Positions 1 through 13,186 are shown, numbered from the stretch's first letter. The stretch is DNA of 64,000 bases from Klebsormidium nitens (GCA_000708835.1 DF237082.1:97679-161678), one strand, 5' to 3'. The notes: a model not told the origin generated them from the sequence alone. Numbers and translations are program-made.

Positions 1-2242
1 CAAGTTTCCAGTGCGTCAGAACAAGCGACTTGGAGGCAGGTCTTTTTAGTCTGCAGCTCATTCAATTCTCTCAACTTCCATCTTTCCTTCAACCGGACCA
101 TTCTGGCGGGAACGTGAAAGACTCGAGTCAAAGACATTCGAAGGTGATGACAGTCTGTCGACGAAACACAAGGTACTGAAACTGACACGTGCTAAAGATG
201 CTTGGACAGGAGGAAGCCACGTACGAGAAATTTGTGATGCACCAGCCCACCGTGATTCTCGTCCATCAATGTTCGTGACGTTCGACGATCCCGGATGGGA
301 CATACGTCACTCCAGACAGGAAACGTCCCATCGTCATCATCGAACGTCAGCCCACGTCAATTTTGAGGAACTTTGTCTTGCAAGCTTGCAGGAGGAATGA
401 TCACCCGACGCGCATTTGCCTCGGTATCAATCGAAGCATGATCATTGAGTTCAAGTCTGACGTACCGTAAACCTATGCACAAGCTGGCTGAGTGATGATT
501 TGCTGATCTGATGCATCTGGTTATGAGCGGGTTCCGACTACTTACCGTGACGGCCCTTACTCTGTGTAACAGCTCTTTTTGAACCTTTCCGTCTATACGA
601 GCTCTAGAAAGCTTTGGCAGTACCCTTGCTTAGTACCGTTGTCTTCGAGCAGCCGACACGTTGGAAACGAAGCGAACGCTCTATCTGGCCGATGGCGCAG
701 ATTGTGCCTCGTCGCTCCCACTACCTACACTACTAAAGTTCACGTCAGCATTACACCGCAACGGCCCGTATTTGACCCTACCTGCTGGATAAGCAGAGCG
801 GCGCCCAAACTTATCGTGCTCACAACAACCGCCTTCGAGCATCAGGGAGCGGCTGATTCCAAACCAGAGTCACCATCCGCTTTTGAGAACCTTCGATGCA
901 GACACAGACACGAGGACATTGTATCGACCCACGACAAAGCACCAATCAGTACTTTTAAGACGTCCACTTTGCGGATGATGTTGAGCTTGCATCTGGATCG
1001 CGCACGAATCGCTTGCCGCGCGGCAAGGTGCAAGCCTGCCAAAGGATGTACCTCGTAGCTTTAGGGCCCGGCAGATGATTGTCGTCTGAAGAGTCGAATA
1101 GAGACGTGCCTTAGGAGATGCGCCCCCGGTTGCCAGATTGAGAGATCATTCAGATACCGTAGCCAAAGACACATACACTTTCTGTACAACGGCTACTATC
1201 GAACATCCTTAGGATTGCTATGGTAGCCGCTCAACCACTGGCCTTCTTTGATCCAGAGCACCTTAGAATATGCTCCTTTGATTCCACATTATTCTTGTAA
1301 GAGTCCATTTAATCGGCCTGATTGTTGTGCTATACAACCTCCTCTCTAGCTGACGCGGGCGGCCTGTAAGCGGCCTCGTTGTCAGATTATCGAAGCAAAA
1401 TCCAAAGCAAACTACAGTACGCCCAAGATGTACAAGGCACTGGCGTGAACAAAGACTACCTCAGAACACTGGTGCGCAAGCTGCCAAATCCCCGACCGTG
1501 GGTTCCCACAGGACCGGTCACCAGGATGCCTGCAATACTCTGGAGGAAGCACGGCCGCTGCAAAAGATGGCCTAGCTCTGCAAGCATTGATGCGTCTGGC
1601 CAAACTGCTGCACCAGCAGCAAGATTGACAGGCTGTAGACAGGCTACCTTACATGCGAACACCGGCCTGCGCGCGCGCTGCAGCTCCCCGCGGCCGCCCA
1701 GTTGCACCCGACGAACGGGGTTCTGCACGGGGTTTGATGACATTCGGACCAGAGTGCTGACCTGGAAGGATCTCACAGATTTTATTGGAGTCTCGTCGAA
1801 TCAATGTGCTTCATCGAGATTCTTCTACCACGTGGACAAAAGTGATTGCACTTTTCGGAACCAATGGCACGGGCTTCTTTTCCTCCCTGGTCCGTGCATT
1901 GCATTGCCCTACCTGCTTTCACTGATTTTCTACTGAGAAGACGTCCTTCTGGTCTACCACCAGTGACCATTGGCATTGGCATCAACCCTCACGCCGTTGG
2001 ATATCGCCTCAGGCTCAGGAAGATCAGGTGCTGGCTTTGTCAACGTGTTGTTTGCTCACGTTTGCGGAACGCTTGTTTTGCTAGAGCGCGTTGCCATGCT
2101 ATGAGACGGCATTGACTGCTGTATTGAGTGCAGTATCAGCGTTTCGTTGCAGCGTGTTTGCTTGAAGCACTACATACATTACATGTCCGCGCCACCACTA
2201 ATTTTATCTGCTCAAACAGTTTGAGTGCATCACTGAGCAGCA
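1..2242. other. Intergenic / 5' flank, no gene recognised
   Basis: This stretch lies upstream of the oxidoreductase start codon. Several open frames of 60-185 codons occur on both strands, but none has recognisable domains and they overlap one another in conflicting frames. I see no RNA gene, transposon end or long repeat. The last few hundred bases presumably hold the promoter and 5' UTR of the downstream gene. Confidence 0.5.
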
Positions 2243-5200
2243 ATGGCTGCCCTGGCTCGTGCAGCGAACCTCTCCGCTGCAAACACAGTAGGTAGCACAA
2301 TCTCATCTCAATCTCAAGAAGATGCAGTTTTTCTACACAACCCGCTGACATATGCCGGAGTACAGACAAAAGCGCCGCGCTTTGAGCAGAGATTAAAGGT
2401 ACAAGGGTTGAAGCCAGCAACAAAATTCTTGGGGCGGAGCAAGCAGTCTGCGCAGAGGTTGAGGGTTAGTGCGGTGGCGAGCGTTGAGGCAAAGCCGGAG
2501 GCTGAGGAGCAGAAACTAGAGGGGGTGCAAAAACTGTGGAATGCTGCCACTGTCACAAGCACGCAAGATATTTCTCCCGGAGTACGGATTGTTACACTGG
2601 AGACAGAAATCAGCAGAGAGGTGAGCAGTGCTGCCAAGGTTTTTTTCCGGCCCTCTAACAGAGCACGAATGGTTTTCCAGGTCCTAACAAGGTTGCTGGA
2701 CTTGCTTGTTGTATTGAAGTGTTTGAGTTGGATATCTCAGGGAAAGTGGCATTCGGGGAGGAATTCCCATCGTAATTTGAGCGCCAAAATTGCTATTGAA
2801 GAACCTAAGAAAAGCTGCGTCAACAGACCTCACGGAACAGTGCAACTTATGTGAAGTTGGGCGCCTGTCTTGTTTCACGTTTGTTGCATGCTTAAGAGCT
2901 TTTCCCGTCTGGTAAATGTCTCTATCAGCTTTCATTTAAGAATCACAGTTTGTATCATATTCTGGGGCTTTTATCGGCTTTTTTCCGAGGCAAAGACATG
3001 GTCAAAATGGATCCTGCTTCTCGATCAACCTGCCAGTCTGGCAAACTTGGAATGCATTCTTCCTTGCTTCTTTTTTAGTGAACACGTTTCTCAAACCAGC
3101 GCAGCTTCTACGCATTTGAGTGTCGGTTCGAAGTTGCACCTTTCATCACATTGTGATACGGGGCAATTTCCGCAGCGAATAAAAGAAATTGAGTCCACAT
3201 TGTGCTGTGTGCTGCGCCTAATTTGGTCCAGCAATCAAAGATGTTCTTACTCATTGGTGAACATTCAGAGAATTCTTAGCAATTTGGTGAACATTGGTAA
3301 TGGTGAAGTCCGACGTCAACCAGAGATGCATATGGAGTCGATGGGAGTGGTGGTAAAAAGGGGAGGGTGGCTCACAAGCTTATTCCTTGCTGATCCCTGG
3401 AAACAGCGGCTGTAACGTGGAGTGGGCAATGGCAAACCCTAAATTCCATTTTGCCTGTGCAAAATGCAGATAAGCATTTTGGCATGAATGCACCCAAGCA
3501 GCTTCCCTTAGCGCCATTCTTCACAATGCCGTATAGCATGGAGCAGCTCTCAAATTTCGCTGTAATCGACACCTTATAGATTTCTCTCGACTAGGAGCTC
3601 GACCTCGTAGCAATGCCGATAAAACTTGCTCAAGGCACTCCTTCTCTTTTTCGCAACTCTGTGTGTCACCATCATCTCTCACTTCCTCAAAATTGAGGCG
3701 TTCCACACTTCTAAGCATGCAGGGGGCAGTTCCCTTTCTCACTGCTTCTGCTCACATCGCCCCTCCTACTCACCAAGAGTGCCCCATCCTGGTATCCCTC
3801 TACTTGCCCCTTGCTTTCTGCCGCCCTTGAATTTTTGTGCTCATACCGAGTGCTCCTTCTGTACTTCCTCGTTGACATCCCTTCTTCCCATCGCTGACAT
3901 CGCCCCTCTCTCTCCACTGACCATACTTCCTTCTCACCGCTGACATCGCCTCTCCCTCCACTAACCATACCCCTTCCCAACCGCTGACATCACCCCGCGT
4001 TCACCATCAGATCGTGCCCCTCGATGCCTCGTACATGCTGCCCGGCCAGACGGCGCAGATCAAGCTGGCCTCGGGGGCCACGGAAGAAGCGGTTCCCGCG
4101 TCTGCGCCCTTTGCAAAGGAGAAGAACGAGGCGGTGCTTCTGAAGATGCGGGGCGACATCACGGCGGGGTCCACTAAGGTGGCTATGTACACCATGTCAG
4201 TCAAGGCTCCCCTGGAGCTGTGGGTGGAGGAGGGGAAAGCGCCTGGCCTGTGGAACCTCAAGCAGGGTGAGGGGCAAGATCAGTACGGGCCGTTCACTCA
4301 TGATGGGGACTCTTTCTGTGAACCTAGGGGCAGCTTTCAGGCTTGCTGAGCGTATTCTTGACACACACAGATGTCTGATCGATTGGGTGTGATCATGAAA
4401 CTGCTGTCAGGCATTTCTAGCAGAAAACGGGGTTCGATCGAAACGTCTGAGCGCCCTTCTAGCCAGAAGGGCGAGACGGATCAAACCACAGGTCTTAGGT
4501 CTTGCATCTTGGAATGGAGAGTGCGACTTGCCTTCAAGTTACAATTGGGCATCAGAAGGCTCCTTGGCTGAAGGACTTGTGAAAGTTAAGAGTCATATGA
4601 GAACCAGATGTCAGATTTAGCCACAAGATTATCCAGAAAGGAAAGTGAATGTTGGTCGGAGCTTGCAACGGGATCTCGATAGTGTCTGCTTGTGTCATAG
4701 ATGTAGTTGAGGTTGAATCTTCATGACGAGTTGGTCGAAGAGTTTCTCTGCGATGGCAGCTGTTGCTCGTCAGGAAGTTGCTTAAAAACATGGAGGGCTA
4801 TAACTTGCTCTTTTACAAGGCTTTGAAGTCGACAGCACTGTCAAATGTTTAGTCTACAATTTTGACCACATTGTTGCATCTTGGCATGGCTCTGCTTATG
4901 TCTACACCGGCACCGTTTCTGAGGAGCTGTACAACCGTCACTCATGAAGCGCATTATCAGGCGTTTCTTGTCTCCTTCCAGGGCGATGATGATGTCTGGT
5001 CCCTCCAGGGCGATATCTCCCTCATCTTCGTTCAGCCAGATATTGCTTTCTGCTCGCTCACACACTTCGACATCACCCTTTTCTGCCTCTCCAATCCAGA
5101 AGAGCACGTCGATCTGCTTCCAACCTTTTTCCTCTCGTCTTCCAGGCGACGAGGTGGAGGTGGGTCCTTTTAAACAGACCGGCATGGACGTGCGGCCAAT

Positions 5201-6325
5201 TCTGTTCCTCACGCGCTTCCCGACCGTGCTCGTGTTTGCGCGGGGGACCGGGCTAGCTGCGGCGCGCGCACTGGTTGAGGCCCAGGACACGGGCAGCCTC
5301 AACTTCCTTTTGCGGCAAGAGGGGCGTCTGTACGTTTCTGCGCCGTCACCCGCGGAACTTCCGTTCAAGGTACAGGCTAGCTTCGCAACTTTGAGCTAGC
5401 TTTCTCTCAGTTCACGAAGTGTCGATCGGGGTTCTCATTTGAGAACCCGAAATCTCTGCTGTGCCAAGAGGGACGCCTGTGCATCGTCAACCCCATACCT
5501 GCTGCTTTAGCTTCGTAAGCAATTGATTTGCCCTGGTTCGCGAATTCTGCATTGTGCACGTCTTTTTGTGAGAGAATTGTGAGTTCAGCTGTGGCAAACA
5601 GGCCGCTTTAACGCTCCAGCGCTGCTGCTTGTGAAAGTGCCGTTCCAGATCGCATGACTCTTCCTTATTTTGAATTCTCTCGACAGTTTCTGTGCTTTCC
5701 ATCGTCCAGTAACCAACTACGGAGGGACGGCCCAGACTTAATCTTGTCTAAAAAAGGGCAGCTTGAACGAAAGCAGAGGGTACTCATTCATATCGCGTTG
5801 AAGTCTATTGCTTCCAGCAATATAAATTTCGTTTTTGCGTATTGTCGTCGAAGCCATATTGCACACGACAAGGCCGTTGCAACTGACATTGAATTCCAGT
5901 TGGCAGTCCGGAAACACGGCAGACGTTACGTGGCGCAGAGTTCCGAGTGCCAGTCCAGTCGAAGTTGGGGCTGCAGCAAATTCGAAAAACGGTACCAAGA
6001 ACGATCAATACGTCAAGCAGATGGGTGACAATTCCACGTGAGCAGAGAAACTGATTCGCGTCTCCTTATCGCACAGAACGTGTGGCCTGCTTGGGAGTCG
6101 GCCAACGTGAAGGTGCGGCCGACTGTCGACGCCACGAACGGGGAGCCGTGGGACGGTTTTGTGGGCGACCTGAAACACGCGTTCGACGAGGACGATCTAG
6201 AGTACGAGCCGACCCAGACTGCCGTTGTGGTCGCCGGCGACGCGGCCACAATCGACGAGGTGCTCGATTTACTACAGGAGGCGGAGATCCCGGAGGAGCA
6301 GCTCATCCGGTGGCAGTGTCCGTAA
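2243..6325 (+). CDS. Chloroplast-targeted FAD/NAD(P)-binding oxidoreductase, pKIWI502 type
   Basis: Four exons join in phase: 2243-2620, 4011-4266, 5146-5369 and 6077-6325, giving 368 aa. The first ~75 residues are rich in Ala, Ser, Arg and Lys and look like a plastid transit peptide. The middle has a ferredoxin-reductase-like FAD region (LPGQTAQIKL, near residue 137). The NAD(P) half begins with GDEVEVGPFKQTG and has a glycine-rich FARGTGLAAARALVE segment. The last exon contains WESANVKVRP, as in plant pKIWI502/At1g15140 proteins. The classical RxYS flavin motif of ferredoxin-NADP reductases is not visible, which as I recall is also true of this subfamily. Substrate and reaction are not established for the family. 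Introns 1 and 2 contain decayed repeats of the following exon edge. The protein after the FxxxTGL segment is more divergent than in flowering plants, so family membership is firm but function is not. Confidence 0.82.
3893..4010 (+). repeat. Pyrimidine-rich intronic minisatellite ending at a 3' splice site
   Basis: Three copies of a 44-46 bp unit beginning gctgacat start at 3893, 3939 and 3983. The last runs straight into the acceptor caccatcag used for exon 2 at 4011. Looser matches lie further upstream near 3750 and 3871. The unit supplies a long C/T-rich tract before the splice site. Confidence 0.75.
4972..5020 (+). repeat. Decayed copy of an exon 3 edge
   Basis: The segment ccttccag followed by GGCGATGATGATGTCTGGTC resembles the true exon 3 start (cttccag then GCGACGAGGTGGAGGTGGGT) about 166 bases downstream. 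A second ctccag/GGCGAT follows at once. It reads as a diverged tandem copy of the acceptor plus exon edge. Confidence 0.4.
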
Positions 6326-8078
6326 CTTAAAGAGGTTGACGCATTTTGTAGGATTAAGTGCGGGTCAGGTTGAGAGCTTGCGCAAAGAGTGATGCGGGAG
6401 AGCACCCTTCGCAGGCCGCCCCTGGTACTCGTGGGCCCCCTGTAACCTTCTGATTGCGAGCCGGTCTATTTTTGGGCATGCGGAGCGTGGTACTCCAGAT
6501 TTCAGCATGAAAGAGGGACTACAACAGAAACATAGGCAGACAGCGCAAGCCTGTCACTTAGGTGAATAAGGTCATGAAGTCGATAAGTTGTCCGCTCTTG
6601 TAAGAATAGTATGGCCACTGAACGAACCCGGGAATAACGACTTAGTTCCCTGCATTGATAAAAAGCGTTGCCGAGGTTCGAAACCATCATTGGCCGCCCA
6701 AGTCCAAACATGTTGATGCCAGCAATTGCCTGCGTCAGTGTTCCCACACGCAATCTTCAACAACAGCTGCAGCAGGAGACTCGAATCGTTGATGCGGTGC
6801 GCAGGTGACTTGCATGTCAGTCACCGGGTCCATATTCTCTTAATATGATCGTTTGCTCACATGCCAGGCCCGCTGTGTCACTGTTTGCATGTGCGACTGC
6901 CATTTATAAGCACAGCATGCGCTCTTCAATGCATGCGCGCTAGATGAAAGGGAAGATCGTATACGAATGTTGCTATAAGCTGGGCCCTCAAACACAAAGG
7001 TCTAATTCCGACTCTATCATGCTCCCGACCTGCATTGAATTTACAGGGCAGATGCGCTTGCTACAAGGGATCCCTCTAGCCAGCTTTCTGCATTTCAATT
7101 GCGAGCTTGTACGATCTTATAGCCTGAATATAGCTAGGGCGACAAAGGACTCGGATGCACGCCTATCTGGATGGACACGCCTATATGTGTACATGATTAC
7201 TGCAAAGAGAATGGCCACCTTACTCAGGTTTCATGCCAAGTTAAGGTGCCGCGGGTCATCTTGCTAACCAGCTCCGACTCTTGCCCAGGTGTCACACTGA
7301 AGCACACTGAAGTGGGGTCATATGTTACACTCAAATTAACACTTCTTTCTGGGGTCTAAGATAATCCTAAGTTTCAAGTCTCTGGGTTAGGGGAGACCGT
7401 CCGGTCGACAAGAGTTACCTACCTAGGTATCCTGACATACCGGTAGGTACAACTGGTGTACTTCTCTGCCGTTGGTTAATTGGAAGCTGGACGGTGTCGA
7501 TGTTCTGAAGTCTCGATCTAGGGTAGGGTGCGCTTTATAAGAGGTGACTTCGTGGTCAACGAAGTCACCGGGTAAAGGGTTTCGACCAATCGGAGAACGA
7601 ATAAAATGTGTCATTACCGGGCGTACTCGAGATGATAATAAGGTGTCAAATCAGCCTGAGCTAGAGCGTGCATGCCGACTGAGCGCTCGATTGCAGATGG
7701 TCACCCAAACTAATTAAGCAAAGCCGATATATGTTGCATGGACCCACCGCCTCAAAGTGAATGAAAAGGTAACAGATCGCACCACATTGCTGATCTATAT
7801 CCAAAGCTAAAGAGCTGTCGTGTTCACGCGCTGTAGTGTCTCTCAACAAGAAACTGGGCTATTCAACAGCCAGCCTGTAGAAGTTCCTTGAAAATGTTCA
7901 CAAGATCGTAACGTAGGAAAGTATGACTTACAGAGCGTGCACGAATCTCATACCTAGTGACTGCATCTATGTCCCTGATTTGCACGGAGGCCTGCTGCAT
8001 TATAAGGGCGGAGAAGCCGCCATAGACCTCCTTTCCACATACTCATACACTGTGCAAAAGACGCACCGCTGCCAACTT
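6326..8078. other. Convergent intergenic region
   Basis: This lies between the stop codons of the oxidoreductase (+) and the annexin (-). Short open frames exist on both strands but none is convincing. Both 3' UTRs must lie here. No repeats or RNA genes were recognised. Confidence 0.5.
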
Positions 8079-11000
8079 CTATTCACCCATGATTGCCATA
8101 AGGAAGTCCCTGTAATAGCCGCTCGTCTCGCTCCGCACGCTCTGCGCGAGGGGTTTTTTGTATTTTGCTTGGAACATTTGCGCGACATGCGCGAGGTCAA
8201 ACTCGGCCCGGGTGGTAAGTGTCCGGATGAGCGCCCGGTCATTTGTGCCCATGCCTTTCATTGCCTTGCGGAGGCACTTGGCGAAATAGTAGGGCCGGTT
8301 CCGGAGGGAGCGGATGATGGCCTTGAAAGCGCGCTTTAGGTCGCCCGACAGCTCCTTCGAAATCACCTTCTCGATGTCTGCAGGAGCATGGGGCTTGTGT
8401 CAACGATTGGAGAGTTTCGTTCAGATTGGAACGTCTCTTCCATCTCCAGGCGGTCATCCACCTGTGAAAGCTGCAAATCGTATCCTTCCTGATCACCCTT
8501 GTCTCACCACAAACGGAGTTAAGCAATCTGGAGATTAGGGCTCTCCAAACGGTGTGATCAGGCCCATAAACATGAAACAAAGTATTCGTTCACCAAGATA
8601 AATATTGCAGGTTCAACCGCGCCGCTTAGGAACCACCATGCAACGGAAGCGTTCAAGAACCACCATGCAACCGAAGCGTTTTTAGAATTCTTGCACATCG
8701 CGACCCTCAAGATCTGAACATGGCCTTATACAACCCTCGCTTCACGACGTATCCAAAGGCTTAGGAACCCAAGATTGTAACCGCTTCAGAGAATTGAGAA
8801 CTCAATCAGAGCTTTCGCTCGAAGCGATGCTCCGCCAGCTTCTTTGGCTCCGAGACAAACCTTAAAAGATCAAATGTCAGCAACGCAATACCAACTGGTA
8901 GTCATCAAAACGAGACAATGCTGGAAACGACCTACTATCGATGAAAGCCTCTCCCAACGATGTTCTTGAAGAGACACGTACTTTTCAACCGGCAGGCACC
9001 TCAGTTCAGCAGAACAAAGCCAAATCAACCCCCTCACCATGGCCATATTTCCTGGCGTAGACGTCGGCCATCGCGGCCATCTGCGCCGAGCTCTGCGTGC
9101 AGAAGATGCGGATAAACTCGCCCTCGCTAGTTCCTATCCGGCCCACCCCCGCCTTGTAGAGCGCATCCGCGTCGTACTGCGCCCGGTTCATGTCGACCTC
9201 GGGACCCATCGGCCGCTGGCTCTGCAAACACGCCACGAGGACGCGCTCAAAGTCGCCACGTGTCGTGGACCTGACGTCAGCAACCAGGTCCCGGTTGTAC
9301 TTGGTCTTGTAAGCGTACACAACGGACTGGAGCTCGTTGGGGTAGCGGGAGCAGATGATCTCGATCAGGACCTGCCAGTAGGGGGGGAAACGATTGGAAA
9401 GAAATGCGGGGAATGGTTGCACAAGTTTCGGCCAGATTTTGGACCCAATGTGTCTGCTGGGAGGGGTTGGTGCTTGTGAGATTTCGAACGTGGAGCAGTG
9501 AGTGGAAAACTTTGAACTGGAGTGGTGATCTAGCATGAGGAAGGCTGTCAGAAGTGGACAATGGGTGGCATACTGTTTGCAAACAGCATCAAGGAGAGCA
9601 GTTGAAATTCATTGAAAGGCTTGGCGTTTGCCTTACTTTTGAAGCCGGCATTAAATTGAGACCGGGTCAGGGGGCCCTCTTTCATAGGTTGGCACGTTTG
9701 TGAAAGCACTGGTAAAACCGAAAGTTGAGCGAGAACATGTCAAGGACGGACGACGCTGCGCCGCTGCCTTTCCCGCTCCGTGAAAAGCACAAAGTGGTTG
9801 AGCAGAATCAGGGCGACTGTGTGCATTAATGCACTGTAGGGTGAAGAAGTCTGACCCTGATCCTGACTTACCAGTATGGCTCTGGGCCGTGTCTATCGTG
9901 AACATATATTCAGTGGACTCGACTTCAAATTTCTCCCCAGTCATGGCTGTATACTAAGCTGCAAAGAAGTGCAGTCACTATTTTGGTCTACAAGAGCTGC
10001 ACATTCCTTCCCCATCTACCAGCATTAAAGACCCCTCCAAATGAGCCCCTCTCAATCTGCTAATCTCCTGAAACCCAGAACTCAACCAGCTCACCTGATC
10101 ATCTGTCATTATCCCGTCCTGTAATGCTTTGCGCAGGAGCTCTGCGTCCCTTTCCGCTGGCTGCATCAGGAAGGTAACCACCGCAGACTCCAAGTTGCCA
10201 GTCAGCTCACTCCTGAGCTTCTGCACGAACGAAAAAACACGGATTCAATGATGCACATTCTACAACTAAGCGACAAGATGCTGCAATGACCCACTTTAGC
10301 TGAAATACGACTGGCCCCGACGGGGACCCAGAGCAACCGTATTGTGCCCAAGACTTATACACAGGAGCGACATGGTAAATGAAAAGCGGGAGATTACCTG
10401 CCAAAGCGACCTGGTAAAGTGCTGAGCAAGGGAAGGAAAAACCCGATTTAACATCTGGGGGATTGCCCACCTTGTACAAGTCATCACCATAGGACGCTGT
10501 GTAGCCCTGGACAATGGCCTGTCTCTGCCACCACATCCTGTGCGCAATGACTGAGATGATGGCCTTCTCATCCGAACCAAAACCTGCAAACAGGAACCAC
10601 TTTGTTTGCCCAGGTTGTGGAGGCAGAATTAAAGAACATACGGCGATTGCTTGGGACAACTACTTGGTTGGGGGTTGAACCTAGAGCGCCCGACAAGGTC
10701 TTACCAAGGCCAGAAAGGATTCTGAGGCTTACAAGGAAGTCTTCAGGTTCATCAACACACTTTGCCACCGTTTTGCTGCTTTGCTACAATGGAGAATGCC
10801 TGCTCTGTTTACTAACAGGTGGCATACCTGCTTTTCCATCAGTAAAATGACAACTGTCCTTTTCACTGATGAGAACCATCATCCTGCTCAACTTCCATTT
10901 TGTTCTAGCACAAGGATTGCAGGGTACGCGCACAACTTTTTCCCTGATTTGTCAAGCACTCCGCAAAGCGAGCGTGCTGCTTTGCTGAAATTGGCTTAGC

Positions 11001-11450
11001 CACATGTGCTTAAACAAGGCAGCAATTTCAAGATCAAAGAGAAGACAAGGTCCCAGGTCAGGCAGGCCTAGGCAAGTAGTGAACTAGGTAGATACTTCAA
11101 AACTTCCAATGGCCCCTCAATTGCAGGCCACAGGTGTCACATACCCTGCAGGCAACACGTGACATCCTGGAACATCTAGATTGCTCTTATCATGAACAAA
11201 CTTCAACAACAGGTTGAGTAATCCGTGCAATTGCAAGCTCTGAGCAAAGAATTGAACAAAAGACAGCCCAAACTTTTTTGATGAAAGGTTCTCCGGTTGA
11301 CTGCTCGTTGAATGTCCTCCAAATGTACCTAGCTGTTCTCAACGCATATTTGAACTCCCATCTGAACTGTGGCTTACCTTTCATCGCCTTATGAAGGATC
11401 TGCACATCCTCCAACGGGTTTGCTTGAGGGGGTGCTCGTACAGTGGCCAT
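8079..11450 (-). CDS. Annexin, plant type, four repeats
   Basis: Five exons on the minus strand (11450-11378, 10583-10471, 10220-10095, 9371-9038, 8377-8079) join in phase to 314 aa, the usual annexin length. Repeat 1 carries a type II calcium loop (KGFGSDE) followed by IAHR. That histidine is conserved in plant annexins and has been linked to peroxidase-like activity. Repeat 4 carries a canonical KGMGTNDRALIRTL loop. Repeats 2 and 3 have degenerate loops (DGIMTDDQ, AGVGRIGTSE), as is usual in plants. Repeat 3 contains the IRI triplet discussed for actin binding. The protein should bind acidic phospholipids in a calcium-dependent way at the plasma membrane and endomembranes. An oddity is MWWQR after the histidine, where I expect small residues (AAQR). 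Exon 1 holds only 24 residues and begins MATVRAPP, a normal annexin N terminus, so the start is well supported. Confidence 0.93.
8630..8683. repeat. 27-bp direct repeat, two copies
   Basis: Two adjacent 27-base units beginning gaaccaccatgcaac lie in the annexin intron between 8377 and 9038. They differ at only a few positions. No function is suggested. Confidence 0.85.
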
Positions 11451-12234
11451 TCCTTCTCTGGTCTCGAGCACAAAACTCCTTCCTGTTGCAATTGCACTAC
11501 GGTATTAGGATAATCGCTTTGTAATGTCCTCTCGAGAAAACCCCGAAATCATTATGTATCACTTCCTCCCTTTATGCAAGCTGATGGTGATTTCAAAACA
11601 AGCAGGCAGCGCACACTGAAGGCCGGAAGACGGTTGCTGTGCTGCTAAAAAGATGGAAGGTTCACGTTCATGATGCACATGTTGTGCAAAACATGCAATC
11701 ATTGAATCAATGCAAAGCTTCGCTGGCCTTTTCAATTTGCTGGCTCTTGCTTCCTTCCAAGAAGCTACTCCATTTATTTGTTGCCTGACCTGCGACCCTT
11801 TATGTACCCAGCGGGCACTCATCCGACTGAGTACAAAAACCTAGCGACCAGTACCCCCTCTAGAGGAAACAGGAGCCGCCGGAGCTGGTCCTAGTATGCA
11901 CGGGTTGCGCTTTTATCAGTTGTGGGTACCTTTCCAAATCAACCAGATTATGAAGGTTTTCAACCTAGCACGAGGGGGATGGCTCGCGGTATCCAAGAGC
12001 ATCGCGCGCCGCATTTTGGGGTGCTCAAGCTGCCGGTCCACCTTGGCACGACAGGCCTTTGACCAAATTTACCCGGTACCATACCGGTCCTCGCTTATCT
12101 TTTCAAAGCAAGTACTTTTAAGTAGGTAGGAAGGAACCGACCTGGTGAGACGGTACCTACATTTCAAACGCTGTCCGTACAGGTGCCAGCATGAGCACAT
12201 GGAGTCGCATGTGAAATTTCAGGGTTTCCCACGG

Positions 12235-12440
12235 GGTTTCGTCCCGGCCGGCCAGCTGCCGGCTGGCCCCCGGTCCTGTCGGCTCGGTAGTCGGCATTTG
12301 GCACTACCGGCCGGCTGAGCCCACTATTTGCCTGCAATATCAGCCGGCTAGCCAGCCGGCGGGGTGCCTTTGGGTGCCTTCGGCACCGGCCGGGGTCCCT
12401 TCTCGGCCGGCCAGGTCCCAGGTTCTCTTGCCGGCTGTGG
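12235..12440. repeat. CCGG/GGCC-rich cluster with stem-forming pairs
   Basis: About 200 bases are packed with ccggccgg, gccggc and ggccagc...gctggcc pairs, far more GC-rich than the surrounding DNA. For example, ggccagc and gctggcc flank a five-base loop near 12250-12268. It could be a terminal part of a mobile element or a CpG-rich promoter patch. The nearby gap prevents a decision. Confidence 0.55.
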
Positions 12441-12702
12441 GTAACCCTGGCTGATGTGAATACCCTATTAGATGAACTCGCAACCCGATTCGGAATGACC
12501 AACTCTCAGCCTTCGATATTTTTGATTACGATCGAACGGCCGTTAACGTTAAACGCTAGCATCCGCCGATCTGATGTCACGTCAGCTAGGCAAGTTCCTC
12601 AATCCAGACTGTGTCTTGTCCCCACCCCTAGTTTGACTGGGTCAACAGAAAAAGAAGGTAACGAATTTACAATCAGGGCGACAAGAACTTGAACTTGATG
12701 TT

Positions 12703-13186
12703 NNNNNNNNNNNNNNNNNNNNNNNNNNNNNNNNNNNNNNNNNNNNNNNNNNNNNNNNNNNNNNNNNNNNNNNNNNNNNNNNNNNNNNNNNNNNNNNNNN
12801 NNNNNNNNNNNNNNNNNNNNNNNNNNNNNNNNNNNNNNNNNNNNNNNNNNNNNNNNNNNNNNNNNNNNNNNNNNNNNNNNNNNNNNNNNNNNNNNNNNNN
12901 NNNNNNNNNNNNNNNNNNNNNNNNNNNNNNNNNNNNNNNNNNNNNNNNNNNNNNNNNNNNNNNNNNNNNNNNNNNNNNNNNNNNNNNNNNNNNNNNNNNN
13001 NNNNNNNNNNNNNNNNNNNNNNNNNNNNNNNNNNNNNNNNNNNNNNNNNNNNNNNNNNNNNNNNNNNNNNNNNNNNNNNNNNNNNNNNNNNNNNNNNNNN
13101 NNNNNNNNNNNNNNNNNNNNNNNNNNNNNNNNNNNNNNNNNNNNNNNNNNNNNNNNNNNNNNNNNNNNNNNNNNNNNNNNNNNNNN
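12703..13186. other. Assembly gap
   Basis: A run of 484 N. Any 5' UTR or promoter element of CDC5 in this interval is invisible. Confidence 1.

Noticed and set aside
579-1058. Open plus-strand frame of about 159 codons
   Set aside because: It has irregular composition and no domain or splice context, and a minus-strand frame overlaps it. Treated as chance.
1379-1936. Open plus-strand frame of about 185 codons
   Set aside because: No recognisable motif. Two minus-strand frames are open over the same DNA, and the tail is a hydrophobic run typical of non-coding frames.
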